The position numbers and the translations under genes are program-made. From Burkholderiales bacterium (lineage in GTDB: Bacteria; Pseudomonadota; Gammaproteobacteria; Burkholderiales; Burkholderiaceae_D), in assembly GCA_947475815.1 (NCBI GenBank), contig CANJOT010000007.1:1-40627 (forward strand): a stretch of DNA of 40,627 bases. Direction: 5' to 3'. This document shows positions 1-8,895 of the stretch, piece by piece. Each line of letters begins with the position of its first letter. Within the stretch, counting starts at the first letter, position 1. The notes beneath the pieces were generated by a model that worked only from the letters and a program-made list of their open reading frames with translations, had not been told where the DNA came from and ran no database searches.

Positions 1-134
1 CGCGAGGAGCCAGACACGTTTTGATTGATCGATCACTTTCAATTCATCCTCCTGAAGAATGAAGAAAATTAACCAATCAACGTGACGGTTTGATGACTAG
101 GCAGAGTCTACCCGGCAAACGATTCATTGAACGC

Positions 135-171
135 GAGGGCTTCCCTGATCCATTTGCTCAGGGAAGCCTTC
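135..171. repeat. Long perfect inverted repeat (hairpin), possible terminator or attenuator without a U-tract
   Basis: GGCTTCCCTGA (138-148) / TCAGGGAAGCC (158-168), 9-nt loop, extendable outward by about 3 bp; lies downstream of the minus-strand SDR gene. Confidence 0.5.
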
Positions 172-254
172 GTACCGACAAGCTCTGCTGCAACATACGA
201 ATAAGCAATGATCAGGTCATTGGCTGAAACTCGCGGCCGCATTCAGACTCCGTG

Positions 255-1085
255 TCAGGATTGCCCACCACTGCAATTGATCACCTGCCCCGTGATGAAC
301 GACGCATCGTCCGAAGCCAGGAATGCGATGGCGGCAGCCTGCTCTTCGGCCTTGCCCAGGCGCTTGAGAGCCTGCTGATTCTTGATGTCATCGAACAGTT
401 CAACACGGTAAGCGTCATACTCTTCGGTATCGGGAGCCGATGCCATCACGCCCGGCTTGATGGCCAGTCTTGGGGTGATGCGGTCGGTCTGCTCGGTGCC
501 GCCCGGCGAAACGCAATTAACGCGGATGTCGTAGCGGCCATACTCCATGGCCAGCACCTTGGTCATCGCGATGACACCACCCTTGGCGGCGGCATACGGC
601 AGACGGTACAGGCCGCGCGGCGACTGTGAACCCAGATTGACGATCGATCCGCCCTGCTGCGCAATCATGTAGGGTAGCACCGCGTTGCAGCACCACATGG
701 TGGTATGCAGACTGCGCTGCAGTTCAAGATGAATCTGTTCTTCGGTGTAGAGGTGAAAGGGCTGGATCCAGATCGTGCCGCCAACATTGTTGACCAGCAC
801 ATCAATGCGGCCATAGCGGTCGACCACGGTCTGCATGAGATGCTTCGCACCGTCGAGCGTGCTGACGTCGGCCACCACTTTGAGGGCGGTCACGCCGTGG
901 TCCACCAGTTCCTGCGTTGCTTTTGCGGCACTGTCTTCCACGCGCTCGGCCACAACGACCGTCGCACCTTCAGCGCCGAGGCGTCGCGCGGTGGCCCGCC
1001 CGATGCCCTGCCCCGCTCCGGTAACGATACAGATCTTGCCTTTGAGGCGCGTCGCACCACCCGCTTTCGGGTCCAGACCAGTCAT
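255..1085 (-). CDS. SDR-family dehydrogenase, BenD-like (dihydroxycyclohexadiene carboxylate dehydrogenase-like)
   Basis: TGAGQGIG Rossmann motif, NNVGG, YAAAKGG active site; 'WCCNAVLPYMIAQQGGSIVNLGS' is BenD-like; AAGGAGG RBS upstream of ATG. Confidence 0.85.
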   Translation of the reverse strand: MTGLDPKAGGATRLKGKICIVTGAGQGIGRATARRLGAEGATVVVAERVEDSAAKATQELVDHGVTALKVVADVSTLDGAKHLMQTVVDRYGRIDVLVNNVGGTIWIQPFHLYTEEQIHLELQRSLHTTMWCCNAVLPYMIAQQGGSIVNLGSQSPRGLYRLPYAAAKGGVIAMTKVLAMEYGRYDIRVNCVSPGGTEQTDRITPRLAIKPGVMASAPDTEEYDAYRVELFDDIKNQQALKRLGKAEEQAAAIAFLASDDASFITGQVINCSGGQS

Positions 1086-1265
1086 GATTTCTCCTCCTTA
1101 TATTGTTCTGTTTTGTTCTGTTCCTGCCTAGGCGCAAGTATACCGCGCTGGTGGCGATCGTCTGTCCCATACCAAAGACAAGGACTCGTGGCAAAATGCG
1201 TTCAAGCATGCCCGCCGACGCCTGAACACGGCGGGCACCAAACAATGACAAGAGGAGATCCAGGC

Positions 1266-2276
1266 ATGAATGCAACCCGCGCCGGCGCCGGGGGACGGCT
1301 GTTTATCGTCTTCGTTTTTTCCCTTTTAACGGGAATGTTTCCCCATCAGGCACAGAGCCAGAGCCAGAGCCAGCCCTGGCCGACCAGGCCAGTCAATTTC
1401 ATCGTATCGACATCGCCAGGCACGGCTTCAGACATCCTTGCCAGACTGATGGCCAGCCGCCTGAGTACCGTGTGGAAGCAGCCCATCGTCGTTGACAACC
1501 GCACCGGTGCCGGAGGCGCGATCGCCATGGGTTATGTTGCCAAGGCAAAGCCCGACGGTTACAACATCCTGTTCACCCCCAACACCATTACCATGATCGG
1601 TGCGCTGAGCAAATCGATCGACTGGGATGTTGTTCAGTCCTTTACACCCGTCAGTCTCATTGCCAGAACCCTGACGGTCGTGGTGGTAAACACCGACCTG
1701 CCCGCGAAGAACGTTGCCGACGTGATGGAACTGGCCCGCAGCCAGCCTGGCAAGCTGAATTACGCCTCACCCGGGGTGGGCACGCCACAACATCTTTTTG
1801 GTGAACTGTTCAAGCAGGCCTACAACCTGAATGTGGTGCACGTGCCCTACAAAACCAGTGCAGGCGCCGTGACGGACATGGCGGCGGGCACCACGCAGTT
1901 CGGCTTCTTTGCCCTCGGCACCATCATGCCCATGGTTAAAACCGGCAAATTGCGCATCCTCGCGGCGAGCAGCGAGCAACGCTCGAGCTTTGTCCCCGAT
2001 GTCCCCACTTTCAACGAAGCCGGCATCGGGAAAATTCAGGCCAGCAACTGGGTCGGGACCTTCATGCCGCGGCAGATGCCTGCCGACGTTGTCGAGCGGG
2101 TCGCGCGCGACTTCGCCGCCCTGCTTGCCGACAGCGGTTTCCAGCGCGAGTTGCAAAATGTCGAACTCATCCCCAACCCCTCAACCGGCAGCAGTCAGGA
2201 GTTTGCCGCAACGGTCAAGTTTGACGCCGCACGCTGGAAAAAAGTTGTGGTCGACGCCAACATCGTCACCGAGTGA
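1266..2276 (+). CDS. TctC/Bug family tripartite tricarboxylate transporter substrate-binding protein
   Basis: ORF 705..2276 trimmed to ATG at 1266, which begins a signal peptide; 'WPTRPVNFIVSTSPGTASDILAR', 'VVDNRTGAGGAIAMGYVAKAKPDGY', 'VPTFNEAGI' are Bug-family motifs. Confidence 0.93.
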   Translation: MNATRAGAGGRLFIVFVFSLLTGMFPHQAQSQSQSQPWPTRPVNFIVSTSPGTASDILARLMASRLSTVWKQPIVVDNRTGAGGAIAMGYVAKAKPDGYNILFTPNTITMIGALSKSIDWDVVQSFTPVSLIARTLTVVVVNTDLPAKNVADVMELARSQPGKLNYASPGVGTPQHLFGELFKQAYNLNVVHVPYKTSAGAVTDMAAGTTQFGFFALGTIMPMVKTGKLRILAASSEQRSSFVPDVPTFNEAGIGKIQASNWVGTFMPRQMPADVVERVARDFAALLADSGFQRELQNVELIPNPSTGSSQEFAATVKFDAARWKKVVVDANIVTE

Positions 2277-2297
2277 CAGCCAGACAGCACGAATCAC

Positions 2298-2331
2298 CCC
2301 GGCGTCACGCGGCGCGCCGCGTGATGCCGGG
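2298..2331. terminator. Strong GC-rich palindrome between convergent genes, putative bidirectional terminator
   Basis: CCCGGCGTCACGCGGCG|CGCCGCGTGATGCCGGG, 17-bp arms with one mismatch, between convergent CDS ends 2276 and 2349; no clear U-tract. Confidence 0.5.
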
Positions 2332-2348
2332 AAAACCTCGGGCAAACT

Positions 2349-4061
2349 TCAGGCAAACAGCTTGTCGTAAGCGGCCAGCAGCGTGGTATGCATCGCGCTG
2401 CCTTCCATGTCGGCGCCGAGTGTGGCCAGACCAAAATACTTTTCGCTGCACTCGAGCAGCGCCTTGGCCTGACGCACTGTTTCTTCACCGTACAGCAACT
2501 GCAGCGAGCGCCCGTAGTTGTCCGGATTGTCGAGGTTCATCAGGCTCTCGATGCAGCGGTAGACCAGCCGGCGCACCGGATTCATTTCGTGGTACTGGCG
2601 GATCCAGTCGCAGCCTTCGCGCGTGGCTTCTTCATCACCTACCGCGAGGGCCAGCAGGGTCTTGAGTTCGCCGATGCGCAATTCTTTCCAGGTGGTATTG
2701 ACCGGGATGGCAAGGCCAAGAATTTCCCACAGCGGGCGCTCATCGTTCAGGTTCAGGGTCTGCAGGTCGGCCAGCAGCTCGCTGGCTTCCGTGTCGCTCA
2801 GCGCGTGCAGATCGAGCAGCGCCGGGCGGATGTCATTGCCGACGCTGTTGTTCTCCCATTCGAGGTCTTCGACCGGGTAGATTTCGGACATGCCCGGCAC
2901 CAGAATGCGGCAGCTGTAGGCACCCTGTTCGGTGAAGTCGGCGACGTAGATATCCTTGCCTTCGTTCTTGATGCACTCGCACAACCAGGCATAGTCCTCG
3001 GCGGTGGTGGTGCCGAAATTCCAGTCGCAAAATGGATGATCGGGTGTGTCGCCGAGGAAATTCCAGCTGATCACACCGCTCGAATCGACGAAGTGGATTT
3101 CAAGGTTCGAGGGCAGGCGGATTTCGTCCATGTCGAAGCCCGGCTCGGGAAAACTCTCGAGTGAGTCGAGCGCGCGGCCCTGCAGCAGTTCGGTGAGCGC
3201 ACGTTCCAGTGCCACTTCAAAGCGCGGATGGGCGCCAAAGCTGGCAAAACAGCCCTGATCCTTGGGATGCAGCAGCGTCACGTTCATAACCGGGTAGCGC
3301 CCGCCCAGCGAGGCGTCACGCACCAAAATGCCGAAACCGGCTTCACGCAGGCCCTTGATGCCCGCAGCGATGCCGGGGAAACGGGCAATCACGTGATCGG
3401 GCACCTCGGGCAGGCACAGGCCCTCGCTGATGATGCGGTTCTTGATGTGGCGCTCAAAGATTTCCGACATCGCCTGACTGCGCGCTTCCATCATGGTGTT
3501 GCCGGCCGCCATGCCATTGCTGACGTAGAGATTGCCGATGATGTTGACCGGGATCCAGGTCTTGGCGCCGTCGCGCAGACGCGTGTAAGGCAAGGTGCAG
3601 ATGCCGCGGTTGACATTGCCGGAGTTCAGATCAACCAGCACCTGGCTGTCGATCGAACTGTCCGGGTTGTAAAACGCATGCAACTCGGGGTTGAGCATTT
3701 CAGCCGGCCATTTGCCATCCTCCGTGGGCGCAAACCAGCGCTCCTGCGGGTAGTGGACAAAGGGCCGGTTGGCGCGCGTGTTGCCGAGGTAGAAATGGGT
3801 CCAGAAGTAATGCGTGTTCAGGCGCTCGAAAAATTCGCCGAGCGCGCTGGCACGGGCCGCCAGCTGCGTGGCGCCCTTGCCGTTGGCAAACAGCATCGGA
3901 CAGTCATGGTCGCGCACATGTACCGACCAGATCGACTCGACCGGATTAAGCCACGACATTTCATCGAGGTGAAAACCGCGTGCACCGAGCTTGTTCTGCA
4001 TGGTGGCGATGGTCGATTCAAGGGAGGCATCTTTGCCTGGGATGAAACTTTCGGTGGTCAT
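2349..4061 (-). CDS. ycaO: YcaO family protein (RimO/S12 methylthiotransferase accessory type)
   Basis: 'FIPGKDASLESTIATMQNKLGARGFHLDEMSWLNPVESIWSVHVRD', 'NGKGATQLAARASALGEFFERL', 'ASFGAHPRFEVALERALTELLQGR' closely resemble E. coli YcaO. Confidence 0.93.
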   Translation of the reverse strand: MTTESFIPGKDASLESTIATMQNKLGARGFHLDEMSWLNPVESIWSVHVRDHDCPMLFANGKGATQLAARASALGEFFERLNTHYFWTHFYLGNTRANRPFVHYPQERWFAPTEDGKWPAEMLNPELHAFYNPDSSIDSQVLVDLNSGNVNRGICTLPYTRLRDGAKTWIPVNIIGNLYVSNGMAAGNTMMEARSQAMSEIFERHIKNRIISEGLCLPEVPDHVIARFPGIAAGIKGLREAGFGILVRDASLGGRYPVMNVTLLHPKDQGCFASFGAHPRFEVALERALTELLQGRALDSLESFPEPGFDMDEIRLPSNLEIHFVDSSGVISWNFLGDTPDHPFCDWNFGTTTAEDYAWLCECIKNEGKDIYVADFTEQGAYSCRILVPGMSEIYPVEDLEWENNSVGNDIRPALLDLHALSDTEASELLADLQTLNLNDERPLWEILGLAIPVNTTWKELRIGELKTLLALAVGDEEATREGCDWIRQYHEMNPVRRLVYRCIESLMNLDNPDNYGRSLQLLYGEETVRQAKALLECSEKYFGLATLGADMEGSAMHTTLLAAYDKLFA

Positions 4062-4137
4062 AGAAGAGGCGCTCGGTCGAAGGGCTGGGGCACAGATATT
4101 ACGCGAGTTCGGCGTTGCCCCGTGCGAGTTGCTCGAT

Positions 4138-5037
4138 TTACCAGTTGAGTTTCAAGCCTGGCCCCGTCCATTCCATTTCGAGCAACTGCCCCTTGCCCGA
4201 CAAAGTGATGAACGCAGTCGTGCCTGTCGGGCCGCCAAAGCAGAGATTGGTGGGATACACATCCGGCATCGCTACCTTGCGCACCAGTTGGCCACCAGGC
4301 GAGATAACGCAGATGCAACCGGCGTTCAGGCTCGCCACGCAGACGTTGCCATTGTCCTCGACAGCAAGGCTGTCAAAGCGGTGGATGCCGTCGGGCGCAC
4401 ACACGAGCCGCGCCCCATTGGGAGAGGGAAAGGGCAGCTTGCGGAGCACGCCCGGAGCCTCGATGTCATAGGCCCACAAACGCCCACCCTCGGTTTCGGC
4501 GAAATACAGGGTCTTCTGGTCAGGCGATAGACCGATGCCGTTCGGGGTCTGCACCATGTAGGCCAGTTCCGTGATCATCGACCCGTCGGACTTCGCGTAA
4601 TAGATGCCGCCATATTCACGATAGCGCGCAAACTTCTTGCCGATGTCGGTGAAATAAAATCCGCCGTGGCGGTCAAACACCATATCATTGGGCGCAGACA
4701 GGCGCTGGCCGTTGCACGCGCTGTAAAGCGTTCTGACCTCGCGTGTCAGCATGTCGATGGTCTGGATCGACCCGCCGGTATAGTCATCAGACGGCCCGGA
4801 TGAAGCCAGGGCACCCGGCTTAAACCTGACGCCACCCGCATTGCAGAGATACAGCTTGCCGCCCGGCCCGGGCGCCATGCCGTTCGGGCCGCCACCGGGC
4901 GTGGCATACACGCTGTTGCGGCCGTCACGAAACACCTGACGGATGGTGCCGGTCTTGAGTTCAACGACCGCGATCGAACCATCCGGCAACTCGACCGGCC
5001 CCTCCGGAAACTGCAAGTCACTGGCCAGAATCTTCAC
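4138..5037 (-). CDS. SMP-30/gluconolactonase/LRE family protein
   Basis: 'FPEGPVELPDGSIAVVEL', 'APNDMVFDRHGGFYFTDIG', 'PNGIGLSPDQKTLYFAET' beta-propeller motifs. Confidence 0.9.
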   Translation of the reverse strand: MKILASDLQFPEGPVELPDGSIAVVELKTGTIRQVFRDGRNSVYATPGGGPNGMAPGPGGKLYLCNAGGVRFKPGALASSGPSDDYTGGSIQTIDMLTREVRTLYSACNGQRLSAPNDMVFDRHGGFYFTDIGKKFARYREYGGIYYAKSDGSMITELAYMVQTPNGIGLSPDQKTLYFAETEGGRLWAYDIEAPGVLRKLPFPSPNGARLVCAPDGIHRFDSLAVEDNGNVCVASLNAGCICVISPGGQLVRKVAMPDVYPTNLCFGGPTGTTAFITLSGKGQLLEMEWTGPGLKLNW

Positions 5038-5065
5038 GTCGCCGTTACTCCCGTTTGCAGAGGAC

Positions 5066-6064
5066 TCAATTAGCCGTCACACCGGCGCTCTTGATGACCG
5101 TCGACCATTTGCTCACTTCACTGCGCAGGTAGTTTTGCAATTCTTCCGGCGTTGAGTGCAGCGGGTCGGAGCCCAGATCGGCCAGCCGTGTTTTGGTTTC
5201 GGGCTGGCGCAACACTTCGCCGATTTCAGCATTGAGCTGATCGATCACCGCCTTGGGCGTGCCGGCGGTGGCGAAAATGCCGAACCAGGCGGTCGCTTCA
5301 TAGCCGCGCACGCCCAGTTCATCAAGCGTGGACACGTTGGGTGCAATCGAAGAACGCCGTGCGGTGCTGACCGCGAGCGCACGCAGTTTACCAGCCTGCA
5401 CATGGGGCATCGCCGTCATGATGCTGTCGAAGGTCAGCGGCACGAGGCCGGATAACACATCGTTCATGGCCGGTGCTGCCCCTCGGTAGGGCACGTGGGT
5501 CATCTTGATGCCGGCCTGATTCGAAAACAGTTCCATGAACAGATGGGCGCCCGATCCCGGCCCGGCGCTGGCGTACTGCAGACGGCCCGGCGACGCCTTC
5601 GCCTCGCGTACCAGATCAGCCACCGAGCGGATGTCCGACTGGGCATTGACAAGCAGCACATAAGGCGAGGTGGAGATCAGCGAAATCGGCGCGAAATCGC
5701 GCAGCACGTTGAACGGCAGGCTGGTAAACAGCCCCGGATTAATGCCCGTCGACAGGGTCGCAAACAACAGGGTATGTCCGTCCGGCGCCGCTCTGGCAAC
5801 CCGCTCGGTGCCAATGTTGCCGCTGGCGCCAGAAATATTGTCGACAAATACCGTCTGGCTCAGGCGTTTGGACAGGCCGGCGGCAATCACGCGCGCGGCC
5901 ACGTCTGACGCACCGCCCGCCGGAAAGGCCACCACCAGCCGCACCGTCTTGGTCGGGTAGTCAGCGGCCGCGCCCATCAGCGGCACACCAGCCCCCAACG
6001 CGCCAGCCAGCAGTACGCCCAGCATGCCAATTCGAATCCTTGCCTGATATGCCATTGATGCCAT
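5066..6064 (-). CDS. TctC/Bug family substrate-binding protein
   Basis: ORF 5066..6124 trimmed to ATG at 6064 (MASMAYQARIRIG...) with purine-rich RBS; 'YPTKTVRLVVAFPAGGASDVAARVIAAGLSKRL', 'HVPYRGAAPAMNDVLSG'. Confidence 0.92.
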   Translation of the reverse strand: MASMAYQARIRIGMLGVLLAGALGAGVPLMGAAADYPTKTVRLVVAFPAGGASDVAARVIAAGLSKRLSQTVFVDNISGASGNIGTERVARAAPDGHTLLFATLSTGINPGLFTSLPFNVLRDFAPISLISTSPYVLLVNAQSDIRSVADLVREAKASPGRLQYASAGPGSGAHLFMELFSNQAGIKMTHVPYRGAAPAMNDVLSGLVPLTFDSIMTAMPHVQAGKLRALAVSTARRSSIAPNVSTLDELGVRGYEATAWFGIFATAGTPKAVIDQLNAEIGEVLRQPETKTRLADLGSDPLHSTPEELQNYLRSEVSKWSTVIKSAGVTAN

Positions 6065-6135
6065 AACCCGTCTCCCTCGTTGGTGATTGGGCCTGTCCGG
6101 CCCCGATCCGGCAAGCGGCGACATGCGCCGGCGCT

Positions 6136-6174
6136 TTAAGACTGCTTATTAAGACTGCTTATTAAGACTGCTTG
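6136..6174. repeat. Three tandem copies of a 13-bp unit (TTAAGACTGCTTA) at the 3' end of the NTF2-like CDS
   Basis: TTAAGACTGCTTA (6136-6148), TTAAGACTGCTTA (6149-6161), TTAAGACTGCTTG (6162-6174). Confidence 0.9.
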
Positions 6175-6590
6175 TACAGGTGTTCAAGACGCAGATTGCT
6201 GATGCGCCACTGCCCCTGTTCACACCGGTAGGTATCAAAATAGCGGCCGTAACCGTGCATCGGGGTCCTGGCCGCCGCCCCTGGCCGGGCCAGCGGAACC
6301 ACGCAGCTATGCAGCGACCAGATGCCCGAGGCTCTGGTCGGTGATTCAATCAGGATTTCGGGCATGCAGCCGTGATGGGAAGTAAATGCAAGGCTGCCGA
6401 GCCGCAGCTTGAGCGCTGCCATGGCGACGTCACGGGTGTGATGCAGGCCGATGGTCGGATGATCGAACATGATGTCGTCGGTCATGGTCTCCGCGAGGCC
6501 AACCCAGTCGCGCAGATCCATGCAGCGGAAATACCGCGCCTTCAATTGCTTGATGGCCTCGATTTCCCAGAGCTGCTCGGCGGGGCTCAT
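6162..6590 (-). CDS. Nuclear transport factor 2 / SnoaL-like domain protein
   Basis: 'IEAIKQLKARYFRCMDLRDWVGLAETMTDDIMFDHP ... GYGRYFDTYRCEQGQWRISNLRLEHLY' is typical of the SnoaL_4 fold. Confidence 0.85.
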   Translation of the reverse strand: MSPAEQLWEIEAIKQLKARYFRCMDLRDWVGLAETMTDDIMFDHPTIGLHHTRDVAMAALKLRLGSLAFTSHHGCMPEILIESPTRASGIWSLHSCVVPLARPGAAARTPMHGYGRYFDTYRCEQGQWRISNLRLEHLYKQS

Positions 6591-6785
6591 TGATCAGGCA
6601 GACAAATGCGGTCAGACAACACACAGGCAGCCATGCTTGATTTTCCTCAGCCTCTAAGGGCCATGCACACCGATGCAAAGTCGGGTGTTCGCGGGGAAAT
6701 TATCCAACAAAAATTTTAACATTGCAATTTTCAACGCCAGCTCGGGTTGATGGTTCGCAGGCCGAGGAATCAATCTCCGGCTGTT

Positions 6786-7526
6786 CTAGAATTTCACCAG
6801 AATCTTGTCGAGGAATTCCCGTGCGCGTGCCGATTGCGGATTGCCAAAGAAGCTTTCGGCTGAACCTTTTTCGACGATGCGGCCGTGATCCATGAAAATG
6901 ATTTCGTCGGCGACTTCGCGGGCAAAGCCCATTTCGTGGGTCACCACCAGCATGGTCATGCCATCGCGCGCCAGATCGAGCATGACCGCGAGCACTTCGG
7001 AAATCAGCTCAGGGTCGAGCGCCGACGTCGGTTCATCAAACAGCATGGCTTTGGGTTCGAGGGTCAAGGCCCGTGCGATCGCAGCACGCTGTTGTTGTCC
7101 GCCGGACAGGCGCGCGGGATACTTGTCCGCCTGATTGGCAATACCGACGCGCTCCAGATAAAACATGGCGCGTTCTTTGGCATCCGCCGCCGCCATCTTC
7201 TTGGCCTTGATCGGCGCAAGCGTCAGATTTTCGAGCACGGTCATGTGCGGATACAGCTCAAAATGCTGAAACACCATGCCGACATTGAGGCGAAGTTTGG
7301 GCAGGTCCTTGCAGTGGCGCACGCCGACACCGTCCACCTGAATGTCGCCCTGCTGGAAAGTTTCCAGCCCGTTAATGCAGCGCAGGAGCGAGCTCTTGCC
7401 GGACCCGCTCGGTCCGCAGATCACCAGACACTGGCCCTGATTGACCTCCAGCGACACGCCGTCCAGAGCCTTGAACTGTCCGAAGGACAGGCCAACGTCC
7501 TGAATCTGGATGAGGGGAGAAGTCAT
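6786..7526 (-). CDS. Amino acid ABC transporter ATP-binding protein (GlnQ/GltL type)
   Basis: Walker [10 protein letters not shown], signature LSGGQQQR, Walker [15 protein letters not shown]. Confidence 0.95.
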   Translation of the reverse strand: MTSPLIQIQDVGLSFGQFKALDGVSLEVNQGQCLVICGPSGSGKSSLLRCINGLETFQQGDIQVDGVGVRHCKDLPKLRLNVGMVFQHFELYPHMTVLENLTLAPIKAKKMAAADAKERAMFYLERVGIANQADKYPARLSGGQQQRAAIARALTLEPKAMLFDEPTSALDPELISEVLAVMLDLARDGMTMLVVTHEMGFAREVADEIIFMDHGRIVEKGSAESFFGNPQSARAREFLDKILVKF

Positions 7527-8173
7527 CGGTGCAGCCCTTTTTCAAAATGTCTGGAAAGCAGCGAGCCAGCGTAACAGATCAGGAAATAGATCAGACCGAC
7601 GAACAGGTATAACTCTACCGGCCGGCCGGTACGTTCAGCGATCATGGCAGCGGTATGCAGCAACTCGTCATAACCGACCACGTAGGCCACGGTCGTGCCC
7701 TGCAGCACCAGGATGCACTGGGTGGTCAGCGCCGGCAGCATCGAGCGGATGGCCTGCGGCAGAATGATGTAGCGCATGGTCTGGGCATAGGTCAGGCCGG
7801 ACGACAATCCCGCCTGAATCTGCCGGGTGCCGACCGACTGAATGCCCGAACGGACGATTTCGGCAAAATAGGCCGAAAAGAAAATGACAAATGCCACGAT
7901 GATCGAAGTCAGGTCATCGATTGCCCTGCCGATGATCATCGGCATCAAAAAATAAAACCAGAACAGGATCAGGATGAGCGGATTGCAACGCAGCAGATTG
8001 ACAAAACTCGCACAAATCCTGCTCAGCCAGGCCCGGTGGCTGAGCCGGCCCACGGCAATCAGGCACCCCAGCGGAAAACTCAGCACGATGGCCACCAGGG
8101 TGAGCTTCAGGGTCGTGAGCAGGCCTTTGCCGAGCAGCGGCAGGCTGGCCTCAATGACTTGCCAGTCAATCAT
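7523..8173 (-). CDS. Amino acid ABC transporter permease (GltK/HisM type)
   Basis: '[29 protein letters not shown]' and EAA-loop '[28 protein letters not shown]'; overlaps neighbouring genes by 4 bp. Confidence 0.93.
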   Translation of the reverse strand: MIDWQVIEASLPLLGKGLLTTLKLTLVAIVLSFPLGCLIAVGRLSHRAWLSRICASFVNLLRCNPLILILFWFYFLMPMIIGRAIDDLTSIIVAFVIFFSAYFAEIVRSGIQSVGTRQIQAGLSSGLTYAQTMRYIILPQAIRSMLPALTTQCILVLQGTTVAYVVGYDELLHTAAMIAERTGRPVELYLFVGLIYFLICYAGSLLSRHFEKGLHR

Positions 8174-8895
8174 GGTGCGCTGCCCTCCCGCTTGATCAGG
8201 CCGGGAATGTGCATGCGTTTTTCAACCCAGTTCATGAACACGATCACGAGCACGGTGGTCATCATGTAGGTCAGTGATGCCACCGAGTAGGCTTCGATGC
8301 CGCGGAAGGACCAGGCTTCGATCTTGCGCGTGGTAGCGGTGATTTCCATGACGCCGATGGTCATCGCCAGAGCGGTGTTTTTGAAGGTGGTAAGGAACTC
8401 GGATGTAATGGCCGGAATGACGATGCGCAGGGCATAGGGAATCACCACATAACGGTACATCTGCACCGTCGTCAGGCCGGTGGACAGGGCCGCCTTGAAT
8501 TGCCCGGCGGGAATGGCGCCGATGGCGGAACGGATCTGCTCGGCCACGCGCGAGGCGGTATAAAACGAGATGCCGACGACTGCCGTCCAGTAGGGCACGT
8601 ATTCAAGCCGGTTCCACCACATACCCACATCTTCGGGCAGCAGTTGCGGAATGACATACAGCCAAATGAACAGTTGCACCAGCAGCGGAATGTTGCGAAA
8701 CACCTCCACATACGCGCCGCCAATGAAACGCAACACGCGCGAGTTGCTGACCCGGAACACCCCGATGAGAATGCCCAGACCGAGCGCAATGCACCAGGAC
8801 AATAGCGCCAGATGAAAGGTGGTCAGGATGCCATCAACAATCCATTGGGCATAAGGCGCCTTGACCAGCATGCCCCAATTGAATTCGTACCGCAT
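8170..8895 (-). CDS. Amino acid ABC transporter permease (GltJ/HisQ type)
   Basis: 'VDGILTTFHLALLSWCIALGLGILIGVFRVS', 'EVFRNIPLLVQLFIWLYVIPQLLP', 'TGLTTVQMYRYVVIPYALRIVIPAITSEF'. Confidence 0.93.
   Translation of the reverse strand: MRYEFNWGMLVKAPYAQWIVDGILTTFHLALLSWCIALGLGILIGVFRVSNSRVLRFIGGAYVEVFRNIPLLVQLFIWLYVIPQLLPEDVGMWWNRLEYVPYWTAVVGISFYTASRVAEQIRSAIGAIPAGQFKAALSTGLTTVQMYRYVVIPYALRIVIPAITSEFLTTFKNTALAMTIGVMEITATTRKIEAWSFRGIEAYSVASLTYMMTTVLVIVFMNWVEKRMHIPGLIKREGSAP

Noticed and set aside
705-1265. Long N-terminal extension of the first Bug ORF (705..2276)
   Set aside because: Overlaps the SDR gene on the opposite strand; the signal peptide begins at the ATG at 1266.
3228-4148. 306-aa plus-strand ORF opposite ycaO
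   Set aside because: Antisense shadow of a gene with a near-certain assignment.
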